DNA of 64,000 nucleotides from an uncultured Alistipes sp. (GCA_900539755.1 UQDC01000007.1:1-64000); one strand, 5' to 3'; positions 1 through 8,937 are shown, counted from the first letter of the stretch. Notes: generated from the sequence alone by a model not told the origin. Translations and numbers: made by a program.

Positions 1-1
1 A

Positions 2-3000
2 TCGCTCGATTCGCTGCATCTGTATTGGAAGAGCCATCGTAAACGTCGTTATGAAATCGATTTGGGCAGTGAAGTCTCTATGCGGCAGGGGAAAGTCGCA
101 TACGCTCAACACCTTCCGTTGTCACTCAAAGGAGGTTTTGCTTTCGGCCGGTGGCGTGAACATAAAATTATGTTCGATAAACTGACCTTACAGGCTGATA
201 ATATCCCGGTAGAGTTGAATGGTCAGGTGGTGGTTGAGGCTGATAGTGTTGTCTCTGATTTGGTATGTAAGGTGTCACCGTTGCAGTTTCAACGGGTGTT
301 GAGTTTGGTTCCTGAGGCGATGATGCCGACAGCCCGTCATTTCCAAACCAATTTAACGGCTGATCTGGAGACTCGCGTTACGGGTACCTATCGGTTTGAC
401 AACAATGTGTTGCCGACTTTCCGGTTGGATTGTAACGTGAATGGAGGCTATCTCGGTTATGAAGGATCGAAAGTGCGGATTGACGATATGCAACTTGATG
501 CATCGTTGTTTTACCATCCACAACGTCCTGATTCGACGGGGCTGATCCTGCGTAAATTTTCAGTCGAGGGGATCGGAATGAAGTTCCGTGCAGAGGGAAC
601 GGCTTGGGATGTCTTGCGAGATGCCCGGGTTCAAGGTAAAATGGATGGGTCGATCGATCTTGGCAAGTTGACCGAACTTTTCCCTTCGCGTAAGAAAAAT
701 ATTACAGCACATGGAGTCATCGGTCTGGATGCCAATATAGGATGTCGTTTGAGTGAACTTAATATACGTAGGATTGGAAATACGCGTATCAATGCCAATG
801 TAACGATGCAAAACCTGCTGGTCAATATGCCGCAGGATACGCTTTTCCTGATGGCGAATGGTGGACGGATCAGCCTGGGGGCCAATCCTAATCTGCCTGA
901 ATACGATACGACGATTGCGGCCGGAGCTCAGGTTGTCTATCTTGACGTACAGGCAGACACTTTGCAATTCGATATGAAAGAGTTGCTGGCTGTCTCCCTG
1001 TCCGGGGGCAAATTGAAGATGCGCAACGCCGTTGCAACCGATGACGACACAACTGTGGTACGACCCTTTACCGGTTCTGTCAATGCTCGCTATTTGGGGG
1101 TACAGGGAGTTGATTCCTCATGGGTGAAGATTGGTGGGCCGGCCATCGATTTTTCGATCATACCGTCACCAAAAGATTCGACGATTCCGGTGATTCGCTT
1201 GCAGTTGGCTTCAAAAGGTTTGGTTAGCAGAAGTATCGATAATATTTGTGCGATGCGTGGTGTAGAGGCTGACCTCGAAGCTACACTTTATAGCACGCGG
1301 CGTCAACAGGCTCAACGACGTGAACATTGGCTCGATTCGTTGCAGAGTGTCTATCCGGATGTGCCACGTGATTCGTTGTTCAGCCATGTGAGAGCTCAAT
1401 ATGTGCAAAAGCATCGTGGTCAACAGCCGCCTCAGGATGATTTTGTGTCTGAGGACATTGATATGCGTATGGATCAATCGATTCGTCAGCTGTTGTATCG
1501 TTGGAATGTCAATGGAAATATCAAAGCTGCCGGAGGGCGTTTAATTACGCCTTATTTCCCGTTAACCAATACGTTGCGCAATGTGGACATCGGGTTTACG
1601 ACCGATCGGGTCGAATTGCGTGGAACGACTGTGCATAGCGGAGCTTCGGATCTGAATTTAACCGGTGAAATTGCCAACCTGAAACGGGCTCTTTCCGGTC
1701 GGGGAAAATTGGTGGTGAACATGCAGATCGAGTCCGATACGCTCGATATCAATGAATTGGTGAAAGCTGCCAGTTCAGGATCGGCTTATGTGTCGGCCAG
1801 CGCCGGTTTCAAAGATTCACTGCATCATGCTGTTTCGGAGGAACATTTGCAACAGATGATCGAACAGCAGGCTGCTATTGATACGGCGGAAGAGACTTCG
1901 TTGATTGTGGTTCCGGGTAATGTGGATGTCGATTTCGATCTCGATGTTAAACACGGAGTATATGCTGATTTGACGTTGAACAAGTTGTCCGGTTGTCTGA
2001 TCGTACATGACCGTTGTCTGCAGTTGAACAATCTGGAGGCGGTGACCGATGCCGGTACGATGAAATTGACGGCGCTATATGCAACTCGTAGCAAAAAAGA
2101 TATTACCACAGGATTCGATTTGGAGATGCAAAATATTCAGGTGGCTCGGTTGATTAAATTGGTGCCTTCTGTCGATACCTTATTACCGATGTTGCGATCA
2201 TTCGAAGGGGTGGTAGATTGTCAAATGGCAGCGACAGCCGCATTGGATACAGCCATGAACATTATGATGCCGACACTGAATGCTGCCTGTCGTATTCATG
2301 GTCAGGATATGGTATTGCTCGATGGAGAGACCTTTACCGAGATTTCGAAAATGTTGCATTTTAAGAACAAAAAACGCAACATGATTGATAAAATTTCGGT
2401 CGAGATGTTAGTCCATGACAACCAAATTGACATCTTCCCGTTTGTGATCGAGATGGACCGATATAAGGCTGCTGTCAGTGGTGTCCAGAAATTGGATATG
2501 AACTTTGATTACCATATTTCGGTACTTAAGTCGCCTATTCCGTTCCGGCTGGGAATCGATATATATGGCAATCCGGATAAGTTTAAATTCCGTATTTGTC
2601 GGGCTCGGTACAAGAGCGTTGATGTACCCAGTTATGTGGAGGTGATTGATTCGGCCCGTTTGAATTTGAGAAAGAATATTACCGACATTTTCCGTCGTGG
2701 TGTTGAGGCGGCTACCCTAAGCCATTTGCGAGTGAATAGTTCATCGGCATTGCCTTCCGAAGTGACTGCTGACAGTGAACAGTTGACAGCTGAAGATTCT
2801 GTTCTGTTACGAAAAGAGGGCTTATTGCCGGGAGGTGATACTACGCAAATGCCTGTCGATACCTTGCAATCTGTTTCTACGGAGAGCCCAGTGTCTGAGG
2901 TCGTAGAGCCCTCTATTGAACAAAACTCGTTGCCGGTTGAACCAGACAAAAAGTCGAAGCGCAAACGCCGTTCACAACAACAGCTCGATGCAGTCCTTCC

Positions 3001-3019
3001 TGAAGAGCAGCAAAAGTAG
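2..3019 (+). CDS. AsmA-family envelope protein, C-terminal part (5' truncated by window edge)
   Basis: The frame is open from the first bases of the window, so the start lies upstream; 1005 residues are present. The sequence is a long run of short beta-strand-like repeats with few charged clusters, as in AsmA/TamB-like proteins, which form a lipid-carrying groove across the periplasm from an inner-membrane anchor. The last 350 residues hold the part most typical of the Bacteroidetes AsmA family (a GETFTEISKML-like segment, then a segment rich in VSG, YGNPDKFKF and DVPSYVEV). The tail is acidic and Ser/Thr-rich and ends in a basic KKSKRKRR patch. The N-terminal membrane helix is outside the window. 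No terminator follows directly. The family call is secure; the cargo is unknown. Confidence 0.82.
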   Translation, partial: SLDSLHLYWKSHRKRRYEIDLGSEVSMRQGKVAYAQHLPLSLKGGFAFGRWREHKIMFDKLTLQADNIPVELNGQVVVEADSVVSDLVCKVSPLQFQRVLSLVPEAMMPTARHFQTNLTADLETRVTGTYRFDNNVLPTFRLDCNVNGGYLGYEGSKVRIDDMQLDASLFYHPQRPDSTGLILRKFSVEGIGMKFRAEGTAWDVLRDARVQGKMDGSIDLGKLTELFPSRKKNITAHGVIGLDANIGCRLSELNIRRIGNTRINANVTMQNLLVNMPQDTLFLMANGGRISLGANPNLPEYDTTIAAGAQVVYLDVQADTLQFDMKELLAVSLSGGKLKMRNAVATDDDTTVVRPFTGSVNARYLGVQGVDSSWVKIGGPAIDFSIIPSPKDSTIPVIRLQLASKGLVSRSIDNICAMRGVEADLEATLYSTRRQQAQRREHWLDSLQSVYPDVPRDSLFSHVRAQYVQKHRGQQPPQDDFVSEDIDMRMDQSIRQLLYRWNVNGNIKAAGGRLITPYFPLTNTLRNVDIGFTTDRVELRGTTVHSGASDLNLTGEIANLKRALSGRGKLVVNMQIESDTLDINELVKAASSGSAYVSASAGFKDSLHHAVSEEHLQQMIEQQAAIDTAEETSLIVVPGNVDVDFDLDVKHGVYADLTLNKLSGCLIVHDRCLQLNNLEAVTDAGTMKLTALYATRSKKDITTGFDLEMQNIQVARLIKLVPSVDTLLPMLRSFEGVVDCQMAATAALDTAMNIMMPTLNAACRIHGQDMVLLDGETFTEISKMLHFKNKKRNMIDKISVEMLVHDNQIDIFPFVIEMDRYKAAVSGVQKLDMNFDYHISVLKSPIPFRLGIDIYGNPDKFKFRICRARYKSVDVPSYVEVIDSARLNLRKNITDIFRRGVEAATLSHLRVNSSSALPSEVTADSEQLTAEDSVLLRKEGLLPGGDTTQMPVDTLQSVSTESPVSEVVEPSIEQNSLPVEPDKKSKRKRRSQQQLDAVLPEEQQK

Positions 3020-3095
3020 CCTGTTGTAAAAAGGAGGACAGGTCGATGATGATGTAATATTTTTTATGTGGCGAAGTAAATGTGGATTTAATTGT

Positions 3096-3103
3096 TAATT
3101 TTG
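3096..3103 (+). promoter_or_regulatory. Bacteroidetes -7 element (TAATTTTG)
   Basis: TAATTTTG fits the Bacteroidetes -7 consensus TAnnTTTG and lies about 60 bases before the ATG at 3161. No clear TTG stands at the -33 position, so it rests on the -7 box alone. Confidence 0.4.
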
Positions 3104-3160
3104 CCCATATTTCAGAGGAGTGTTACATTTGAACTTTAACCCTTACAATCAGGTTCATTG

Positions 3161-3613
3161 ATGATGAAGAAATTTTTGTTGGTGTTCTCACTGTTGTGCG
3201 CGACATCGGCCTTGTCTGTCAAGGCGCAGGATTACAATTGGGCAATCGGTGTACGCGGTGGTGAGACCGCTACCGGAATTACCGTTAAGCACCATTTCGA
3301 TCCCGCTAACGGACTGGAAGGTATTATCGATTTTGCCAAAGGTGTCAATGTGTATGCTTTATACGAGCGTCATATTCCAGTGATAACGAATGGTTTCCAT
3401 TTTTACTATGGAGGTGGTCTCAATATGGGAGGCTGGGAAAAACATAGTGATACCAAATTTACAGCCGGTATTGATGGCGTAATAGGGTTGGAATATAAAA
3501 TCCCCAAAATTCCATTGGCGGTGTCTGTAGATTATAAACCTTGTTTGAATTTTGCAGGTTATACCGGATTCCGTGCGTTGGATTTTGGATTAGGGGTCAA
3601 AGTGGCTTTTTAA
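3161..3613 (+). CDS. Small outer-membrane beta-barrel-like protein, hypothetical
   Basis: 150 residues. A clear signal peptide (MMKKFLLVFSLLCATSALSVKA, cleavage before QDYNW) is followed by glycine- and aromatic-rich alternating strands ending in a terminal aromatic (VKVAF), typical of small outer-membrane barrels. I start at the ATG at 3161 rather than the in-frame TTG three bases earlier; the second ATG at 3164 is equally possible. A -7 element lies about 60 bases upstream. The next gene, a lipoprotein, begins 21 bases after the stop, so the two are probably co-transcribed. No enzymatic motif is visible and the precise function is unknown. Confidence 0.72.
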   Translation: MMKKFLLVFSLLCATSALSVKAQDYNWAIGVRGGETATGITVKHHFDPANGLEGIIDFAKGVNVYALYERHIPVITNGFHFYYGGGLNMGGWEKHSDTKFTAGIDGVIGLEYKIPKIPLAVSVDYKPCLNFAGYTGFRALDFGLGVKVAF

Positions 3614-3634
3614 AAAGTTAAATTGTCAGATATC

Positions 3635-4513
3635 ATGAAAAAGTTTGTTTACCTGTTGTTGTTGCTCTTCCCGATGGTATCCTGTGTGAGCCGTCAGAGT
3701 GCAGATCAGGTCGAAAACCAAAAAGATTCATTGGCACGTGTAGTGGCAGCCAAGGATTCGATGATTAATGAGATTTTCGAATCGATGAGTGCTGTCGCTG
3801 AGAATCTCAATGCGATCAAAGAGCGTGAGAAAATCATCAACAAGAGTATTGATAACGGGGAGATTCAGAATCAGACTCCGGCACAGATCAATGAAGATGT
3901 GGAAGCGATCAATCAACTGCTGTTGGAGAATCGCGAGAAGATCGCTCGTTTACAGCAATCTGCCAACCAGTTGCGTAGTGCCAATTTGAAGGTGGCCAGC
4001 CTGGAGAAGATGATTGCTCAGTTGCAAAAGGATGTCGAGACCAAAGATCAGGAGATAACCGTACTGAAGAGTAATCTGGAGCAGATGAATATTCAGGTGG
4101 CTGAACTCAGCGAGCAGGTCGAAGGTTTGAATACTCAAGTGAGTGGACTGACCGAGACAAATGCGTCGTTGCAGGGTGAGGTAAAAGGCCAAACCGATAT
4201 TTTGAATACGGCATATTACATTGTTGGCTCTGAGCGTGAGTTGTTGGCTAAGGAGATTGTATATAAGAGTGGTTTTATTGGCCGAACCTTGAAAATCAAC
4301 GAAAGCCGCAGCTTGGACAGCTTTACCAAGATCGATATTCGCAATTTCGATAGCGTTCTGATCGGACAGAAAAAGGTGACATTGGTCAGCTCACATCCTG
4401 CAGAATCCTATGAGTTTGTTCAGGATGATAAGGGAATCTATGAGTCGCTGATTATCAAGGATAAAAAGAAGTTTTGGGAGTATTCCAAAGTTTTGGTCAT
4501 CAGTTATAAATAA
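3635..4513 (+). CDS. Coiled-coil lipoprotein, hypothetical
   Basis: 292 residues. The N-terminus MKKFVYLLLLLFPMVSC is a lipoprotein signal with the lipid-modified Cys at residue 17. Residues about 25-190 form a long heptad-rich coiled coil (many Leu/Ile spaced with Glu, Gln and Lys). The C-terminal 100 residues form a compact beta-rich domain. I chose the ATG at 3635 because the upstream TTG at 3623 would put extra residues in front of the signal peptide. Probably envelope-anchored and perhaps structural; no known family function can be assigned. It follows the barrel protein by 21 bases. Confidence 0.75.
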   Translation: MKKFVYLLLLLFPMVSCVSRQSADQVENQKDSLARVVAAKDSMINEIFESMSAVAENLNAIKEREKIINKSIDNGEIQNQTPAQINEDVEAINQLLLENREKIARLQQSANQLRSANLKVASLEKMIAQLQKDVETKDQEITVLKSNLEQMNIQVAELSEQVEGLNTQVSGLTETNASLQGEVKGQTDILNTAYYIVGSERELLAKEIVYKSGFIGRTLKINESRSLDSFTKIDIRNFDSVLIGQKKVTLVSSHPAESYEFVQDDKGIYESLIIKDKKKFWEYSKVLVISYK

Positions 4514-4552
4514 TAAAAAGCGGTCATAGCGATAAATTTACTGCTTAACATT

Positions 4553-4582
4553 TTGCAAAAGCAGAAAGGTTTGTTAACTTTG
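4553..4582 (+). promoter_or_regulatory. Promoter of rpmE2 (TTG - 19 - TAACTTTG)
   Basis: TTG at 4553-4555, 19 bases, then TAACTTTG at 4575-4582: a complete match to the Bacteroidetes primary sigma consensus. The leader to the ATG at 4621 is about 30 bases. Confidence 0.8.
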
Positions 4583-4620
4583 CGCCCGCAACAGCATATT
4601 AATGTAAAACACACACAACC

Positions 4621-4887
4621 ATGAAAAAAGGGATTCATCCTGAGAATTATCGTTTAGTGGCATTCAAGGATATGTCTAACGATCATGTGTTTTTGTGTCG
4701 GTCCGCCATCCAGACAAAGGAGACCATCGAAGTGGATGGCGAAACCTATCCCGTGTATAAGATGGAAATTTCCAACACTTCTCACCCGTTCTACACTGGT
4801 AAGATGAAGTTGGTTGACACCGCAGGACGCGTTGATAAGTTTATGAGCCGCTACGCAAAGCACTACAATAAGAAAGCCGCAAAATAG
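4621..4887 (+). CDS. rpmE2: 50S ribosomal protein L31 type B
   Basis: 88 residues, the usual length for type B L31. It begins MKKGIHPENYR and has the family features: HVFLCRSAIQT in the middle, EISNTSHPFYTGK, and a basic tail RVDKFMSRYAKHYNKK. It lacks the CxxC zinc motif of type A L31, as expected for type B. It binds the 50S subunit at the central protuberance near the intersubunit bridge. It has its own promoter (4553-4582) and terminator (4913-4947), so it is monocistronic. The family assignment is secure. Confidence 0.97.
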   Translation: MKKGIHPENYRLVAFKDMSNDHVFLCRSAIQTKETIEVDGETYPVYKMEISNTSHPFYTGKMKLVDTAGRVDKFMSRYAKHYNKKAAK

Positions 4888-4912
4888 GCTATTCCATTCT
4901 CAGTATTACAAC

Positions 4913-4947
4913 GAGGCTGTATCGTAAGATACGGCCTCGCTTGTTTT
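4913..4947 (+). terminator. Rho-independent terminator after rpmE2
   Basis: An 11-base stem GAGGCTGTATC / GATACGGCCTC (one G-U pair) with loop GTAA, followed by GCTTGTTTT. It lies 25 bases after the rpmE2 stop. Confidence 0.85.
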
Positions 4948-5452
4948 GGATGGTTATCGATCCGGCCTTGAATATCCGGCCTTGACGGTTTGGTTTTGAT
5001 TGCGTGTTTTGTGTTGGAAGATGTCAAAGCCGTGGAGGCGGAGGAAGCATTCTGAGGGGCGGATTAACAATTGGGGTGAAACTGATTGGAGAGTGAAGCG
5101 AATACTGAATGGAGTAGTTGTAAATGGGCCTGGGATAGATGTAGAAGATGGCTCAGGGAATCCGTTTCAATATCTGACTTGTGAGGAGTTAGTTTGGTAA
5201 GTCGGGACGCAACAATAAAAGAGGGAAGAAGAGGGAAGACGAGTCTGACCGTGACGATCGTCAAAGTTTGGTTGCTCGTTTGATCGAATAATGAGATAAA
5301 AACGGGATCATTTCTGTAATATGAAATGATCCCGTAAAGATAGGTCTGTTTTTTAGGTAACCTCTTGATTCAATCGATCACGCTATCAAATCATATGAGC
5401 GTGTTATGGAGACGTTGGATAAGAGTTTAAATCTTTCTGAAGATTATACGAC
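4948..5452. other. Intergenic region, no gene seen
   Basis: About 500 bases between the rpmE2 terminator and the end of the phosphatase gene. A 66-codon reading frame at 5000-5200 has no signal, domain or ribosome binding site and is probably chance. The only clear element is the terminator hairpin at 5302-5335. Confidence 0.6.
5302..5335 (-). terminator. Terminator for the alkaline phosphatase gene
   Basis: A perfect 13-base stem ACGGGATCATTTC / GAAATGATCCCGT with an 8-base loop. On the minus strand it is followed by TTTT, about 115 bases past the phosphatase stop. Confidence 0.7.
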
Positions 5453-6610
5453 TTAGGGTAATTGCAGTAATTCAGCGATGCGTTTGGGAATATCGGTGTT
5501 ATCCATGAACCCGCTGAAACGTTCCGCACCAGCTCCGTATGCATATATCGGTACCATACAACCGGTGTGTCCTTTGGTGGAGAAGCGAACGACAGCTTCG
5601 TTTTCTTCGTCGGGTTGGAGTTTCCCTTTTGTGAAGTTGTTGTCATCTGCAGGAAGGGTAATACCTCCGGTCTCGTGATCCCCTGTGACAACAACCAAAG
5701 TGCCGGGATTGTGATCGGCAAAATCCATGGCAATCCGGACTGCTGCATCGAAATCTTTGATTTCTTCGCGAATACACTCCAAATCATTGTAATGGCAGGC
5801 GTTGTCGATATGAGAGCCTTCAATCATGATCAGAAATCCTTTGCGGCTGGCATCGGCGAGTAGTCGCAACGCCTCTTGGGTTGCCCGAGGAAGCATATCT
5901 CCTCGTCCTTGCGGCATCAGAGGCATATCTTTTTCAGCCAGCAAAAGTCCGATGGGGCCTCGTTTTATTTTGGGCAGTGTGTCGAGAGAGTAGGCGATGG
6001 TGTACCCTTTGTTACGTAGTTCTTTGGAGATATTGCGGTCGTCTTCACGATCTTCAAAAAATTTGCGTCCTCCTCCGGCGAAAAAATCAATATCAGATGT
6101 CAAAAAGTCCTCCGCCAAGTCATAAGCGTGATAACGGTCCGAGTTGTGGCCGATAAAGGCAATCGGAGTTGCATCGGTGATGGTGTGCGTGGCGATTAAA
6201 CCGGTAGCCATTCCCAAACTTTTGGCCCGTGTCATGATAGAAACTAAGGTGTCTCCATCAGGAGTCATGCTGATCATGCCGTTTCGGGTTTTGGTCCCTG
6301 TAGCCAATGCTGTAGCGGCTGCAGCAGAGTCTGTGACATCGCTTGAGGCAGAGTTCGTGGTTTGCAGACCGATGTATTGGGCCCGTTTCATAAATTCTGG
6401 AGCTCCGTCATACAGCGTCAGTGCACTGACTTGTGCTAAACTCATCCCATCACCAATTAATAAAATGACATTACGAACGGGTTGGGTTGAATTGTCGCAG
6501 TTTGCGGTGGTGGCATGTTTGCCATGTTTGTGAGATCGTGCCTGGAGAGGAGTAGAGGTTGACAGCAGCATGGCTGCCATCAATGAGAAACAGAAAACTC
6601 TTCGTAACAT
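5453..6610 (-). CDS. Alkaline phosphatase (PhoA superfamily), secreted
   Basis: 385 residues with a signal peptide (MLRRVFCFSLMAAMLL...LQA). Family landmarks are present: LLIGDGMSLAQV with metal ligand Asp54; VTDSAAAATALATG with nucleophile Ser95; EGSHIDNACH near residue 270; GDHETGG near 318; and GHTGCMVPI near 355, the last metal-binding His. All zinc and magnesium ligands of the PhoA fold appear to be present. It hydrolyses phosphomonoesters in the periplasm to release phosphate. The gene stands alone, with a candidate -7 element upstream and a hairpin terminator downstream. I see no Pho-box that I can defend. The exact substrate range is open. Confidence 0.93.
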   Translation of the reverse strand: MLRRVFCFSLMAAMLLSTSTPLQARSHKHGKHATTANCDNSTQPVRNVILLIGDGMSLAQVSALTLYDGAPEFMKRAQYIGLQTTNSASSDVTDSAAAATALATGTKTRNGMISMTPDGDTLVSIMTRAKSLGMATGLIATHTITDATPIAFIGHNSDRYHAYDLAEDFLTSDIDFFAGGGRKFFEDREDDRNISKELRNKGYTIAYSLDTLPKIKRGPIGLLLAEKDMPLMPQGRGDMLPRATQEALRLLADASRKGFLIMIEGSHIDNACHYNDLECIREEIKDFDAAVRIAMDFADHNPGTLVVVTGDHETGGITLPADDNNFTKGKLQPDEENEAVVRFSTKGHTGCMVPIYAYGAGAERFSGFMDNTDIPKRIAELLQLP

Positions 6611-6639
6611 GAATGGGTGTAATTGATTTATTGTGATAC

Positions 6640-6647
6640 CAAAGTTA
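6640..6647 (-). promoter_or_regulatory. -7 element of the alkaline phosphatase gene (TAACTTTG)
   Basis: On the minus strand TAACTTTG lies 29 bases before the phosphatase ATG. No TTG stands at the right distance for a -33 box, which would fit an activated promoter, but that is inference. Confidence 0.45.
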
Positions 6648-6687
6648 GGACTTTTTGTCGGGATGACTGTTCTCTTATGGTTAAGTG

Positions 6688-6718
6688 TTGGTAAAGTTTG
6701 TATGATTTTTTACCTTTA
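6688..6718 (+). promoter_or_regulatory. Candidate promoter of the steroid-reductase-like operon
   Basis: TTG at 6688-6690, 20 bases, then TACCTTTA at 6711-6718, one mismatch from TAnnTTTG. This gives a leader of about 125 bases before the ATG at 6850. The leader contains the inverted repeat CTTTTGCAA (6754-6762) / TTGCAAAAG (6810-6818). Confidence 0.45.
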
Positions 6719-6753
6719 ACTCAAATTTTTATTTTGCTACTAAGTTAAAATAT

Positions 6754-6818
6754 CTTTTGCAAATTTTCCAGCTATATGGATGTAAATCAATAAAAATCTG
6801 AAAAAATAATTGCAAAAG
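6754..6818. repeat. Inverted repeat CTTTTGCAA ... TTGCAAAAG, possible operator
   Basis: Perfect 9-base inverted repeat with arms at 6754-6762 and 6810-6818, in the leader of the 5-alpha-reductase homologue. The left arm lies in the self-palindrome TTTGCAAA. It could be an operator or an RNA stem; the region is AT-rich, so chance is possible. Confidence 0.35.
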
Positions 6819-6849
6819 CGGATCGTCCATAAATTTAAGTAAACGTTAA

Positions 6850-7614
6850 ATGTTGGAAATTTACAACGGTTTTTTGTGGGGCATGACAGCATTGGCTGTC
6901 GTGGTATTTTTTGCGCTGTATCATGTCAGGGCAGGGTATGGCTTGTTGCGTGACGGGCATTGGGGACCACAAATCGGAAACCGATGGGGCTGGTTCCTGA
7001 TGGAATCTCCCGTCTTTTTTGCCATGTTGGTCTTCTGGCTCTGCTCCCCCAGACGTTTTGACGCGGTGCCATTGATCTTTTTGTGCCTGTTTCAGCTTCA
7101 CTATTTCAACCGTTCGTTTATCTATCCGATGCTTTTGAAAGGGCGCAGTAAAATGCCGCTCGGTATTATTGTTATGGGCGTTGTGTTCAACTTGCTCAAT
7201 GCAGCCATGCAGGGGCTCTGGATCTTCTATTTGGCACCCGAAGGACGCTATTCGATCGACTGGTTGACCACACCGCAATTTATTATCGGTGTGGTGGTCT
7301 TCTTTGCCGGCATGGTTATCAATATGCACTCGGACCACATTATCCGTCACCTGCGTAAGCCGGGCGATACCGGTCACTATCTGCCTAAAGGCGGTATGTT
7401 CCGTTACGTCTCATCGGCCAACTACTTCGGCGAGATTCTCGAATGGACCGGTTTTGCCATCTTGACCTGGTCGGCTGCCGGAGCTGTGTTTGCCATCTGG
7501 ACCTTTGCGAATCTGGTGCCTCGGGCTGATGCCATTTATCACCGTTATGCCGAAATGTTCGGTGAAGAGTTCCGCAAAGCTCATTTGAAACGGGTGATTC
7601 CCTTTATCTATTGA
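6850..7614 (+). CDS. Steroid 5-alpha-reductase family membrane protein (3-oxo-5-alpha-steroid 4-dehydrogenase homologue)
   Basis: 254 residues, the usual length of the SRD5A family, with six to seven hydrophobic segments. The C-terminal half has the family signature: HYLPKGGMFRYVSSANYFGE followed by ILEWTGFA near residues 180-206, and the terminal RADAIYHRYAEMFGEEFRKA... ending in PFIY. These correspond to the NADPH- and substrate-binding motifs of human SRD5A1. The family reduces the delta-4 double bond of 3-keto steroids to the 5-alpha product. The next gene, an old-yellow-enzyme reductase, starts 18 bases downstream, and two short-chain dehydrogenases follow. That combination matches the gut Bacteroidales clusters linked to 5-alpha/5-beta reduction and 3-hydroxy epimerisation of bile acids and steroid hormones. 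The true substrate is inferred. Confidence 0.85.
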   Translation: MLEIYNGFLWGMTALAVVVFFALYHVRAGYGLLRDGHWGPQIGNRWGWFLMESPVFFAMLVFWLCSPRRFDAVPLIFLCLFQLHYFNRSFIYPMLLKGRSKMPLGIIVMGVVFNLLNAAMQGLWIFYLAPEGRYSIDWLTTPQFIIGVVVFFAGMVINMHSDHIIRHLRKPGDTGHYLPKGGMFRYVSSANYFGEILEWTGFAILTWSAAGAVFAIWTFANLVPRADAIYHRYAEMFGEEFRKAHLKRVIPFIY

Positions 7615-7632
7615 TTTGATATTTGATCCGAT

Positions 7633-8862
7633 ATGAATGAATCCAAACTTTTTACGCCTGTTAAGATTGGGCCGTTGACGTTGCGAAATCGGACAATCCG
7701 TGCCGCAGCTTTCGAAGGTATGTGTATGGGGAATGCTCCAACCGACCTGCTGTACAATTACCATCGTAGTGTGGCTCGAGGCGGTATAGGAATGACAACT
7801 TTGGCTTATGCTTCTGTAACCCGTGACGGCCTTTCGTTCCCGCATCAATTGTGGTTGCGTAAGGAGATTATTCCCGGATTGCGCCGGATCACAGATGCGA
7901 TCCACAGCGAGGGTGCAGCGGCCTCGATTCAGATCGGTCACTGCGGAAATATGTCGCACAAAGCCATTTGCGGCTGCCGTCCGGTGGGGGCATCGTCTGG
8001 AATCAATATCTATTCACCTACATTAGTGCGCGGATTAAGGCGTGATGAAATTGTCGAAAAGGCCAAGGCTTTCGGCGATGCGGTGCGGTTGGCCCGCGAA
8101 GCGGGATTTGACGCCGTGGAGGTGCACGCCGGGCATGGTTACCTGATCAGCCAGTTCCTCTCGCCCTATACCAACCATCGTAAAGATGAGTATGGCGGAT
8201 CTCTCGACAATCGGATGCGTTTCATGCGGATGTGTATCAGCGAGGCATTGGAGGCTGCCGGAGACGGTATGACCGTGTTGGTCAAGACCAATATGCGGGA
8301 CGGTTTCCGTGGCGGTTTGGAGATCGATCAATGTTTAGAGGTAGCCCGTGAGTTGGAACGTTTGGGAGCGCATGCTTTGGTGCTGAGCGGTGGATTTGTC
8401 AGCCGTGCCCCGATGTATGTGATGCGTGGAAGCATGCCGATCCGTTCCATGACTTATTATATGAACCAGTGGTGGCTGAAGTGGGGCGTGCGGATGTTCG
8501 GTCGGATGATGGTGCCTTCGGTGCCGTTCAAAGAGGCCTATTTCCTGGAGGATGCGTTGCAGTTCCGCAAGGCGTTGAAGATGCCGTTGGTCTATGTCGG
8601 CGGTTTGGTATCGCGTGCCAAGATCGATGAGGTGCTTGATGACGGTTTTGAATGTGTGGCGATGGCCCGTGCCCTGATCAATGAACCGGATTTTGTAAAC
8701 CGGATGCGACTCGAGAGTGAGGAGCGTTGCGGCTGTACGCATGCCAATTATTGTATTGCCCGCATGTATTCGATCGAGATGGCATGTCACAAACATTTGA
8801 CCGATTTGCCCTGTTCGCTCAGGCGTGAGGTTGAAAAGTTGGATGAAAAGGCTTTCGAATAG
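7633..8862 (+). CDS. NADH:flavin oxidoreductase, old yellow enzyme family (candidate steroid/bile-acid enone reductase)
   Basis: 409 residues forming an FMN-binding TIM barrel. It opens LFTPVKIGPLTLRNR and carries the OYE core EVHAGHGYLISQFLSPYTN (near residues 165-185), then KDEYGGSLDNR and a phosphate-binding MARALINEPDF near 355. There is no C-terminal FAD/NAD domain, unlike the 640-residue BaiCD/2,4-dienoyl-CoA reductase form. A C-terminal cysteine cluster (C366, C368, C374, C385) resembles the 4Fe-4S site of that form, but the canonical second Cys is Ala in THANYC. Likely an enone reductase. Next to a 5-alpha-reductase homologue it is a candidate 5-beta-reductase, by context only. Confidence 0.82.
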   Translation: MNESKLFTPVKIGPLTLRNRTIRAAAFEGMCMGNAPTDLLYNYHRSVARGGIGMTTLAYASVTRDGLSFPHQLWLRKEIIPGLRRITDAIHSEGAAASIQIGHCGNMSHKAICGCRPVGASSGINIYSPTLVRGLRRDEIVEKAKAFGDAVRLAREAGFDAVEVHAGHGYLISQFLSPYTNHRKDEYGGSLDNRMRFMRMCISEALEAAGDGMTVLVKTNMRDGFRGGLEIDQCLEVARELERLGAHALVLSGGFVSRAPMYVMRGSMPIRSMTYYMNQWWLKWGVRMFGRMMVPSVPFKEAYFLEDALQFRKALKMPLVYVGGLVSRAKIDEVLDDGFECVAMARALINEPDFVNRMRLESEERCGCTHANYCIARMYSIEMACHKHLTDLPCSLRREVEKLDEKAFE

Positions 8863-8929
8863 CTGAAATTGTGGAACTTTAGAACAGAATGCCTGCCGAA
8901 ACAGGTTCGGAAAAGCGTGTAAGAGGACT

Positions 8930-8937
8930 TACCTTTG
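8930..8937 (+). promoter_or_regulatory. -7 element TACCTTTG before the SDR genes
   Basis: TACCTTTG matches the -7 consensus; a TTC near 8906 is the only -33 candidate. It lies 38 bases before the ATG at 8975 and suggests the two dehydrogenase genes can be transcribed separately from the upstream reductases. Confidence 0.5.

Noticed and set aside
5000..5200. 66-codon open frame after rpmE2
   Set aside because: No signal, domain or ribosome binding site and skewed composition; lies in intergenic sequence between two terminators.
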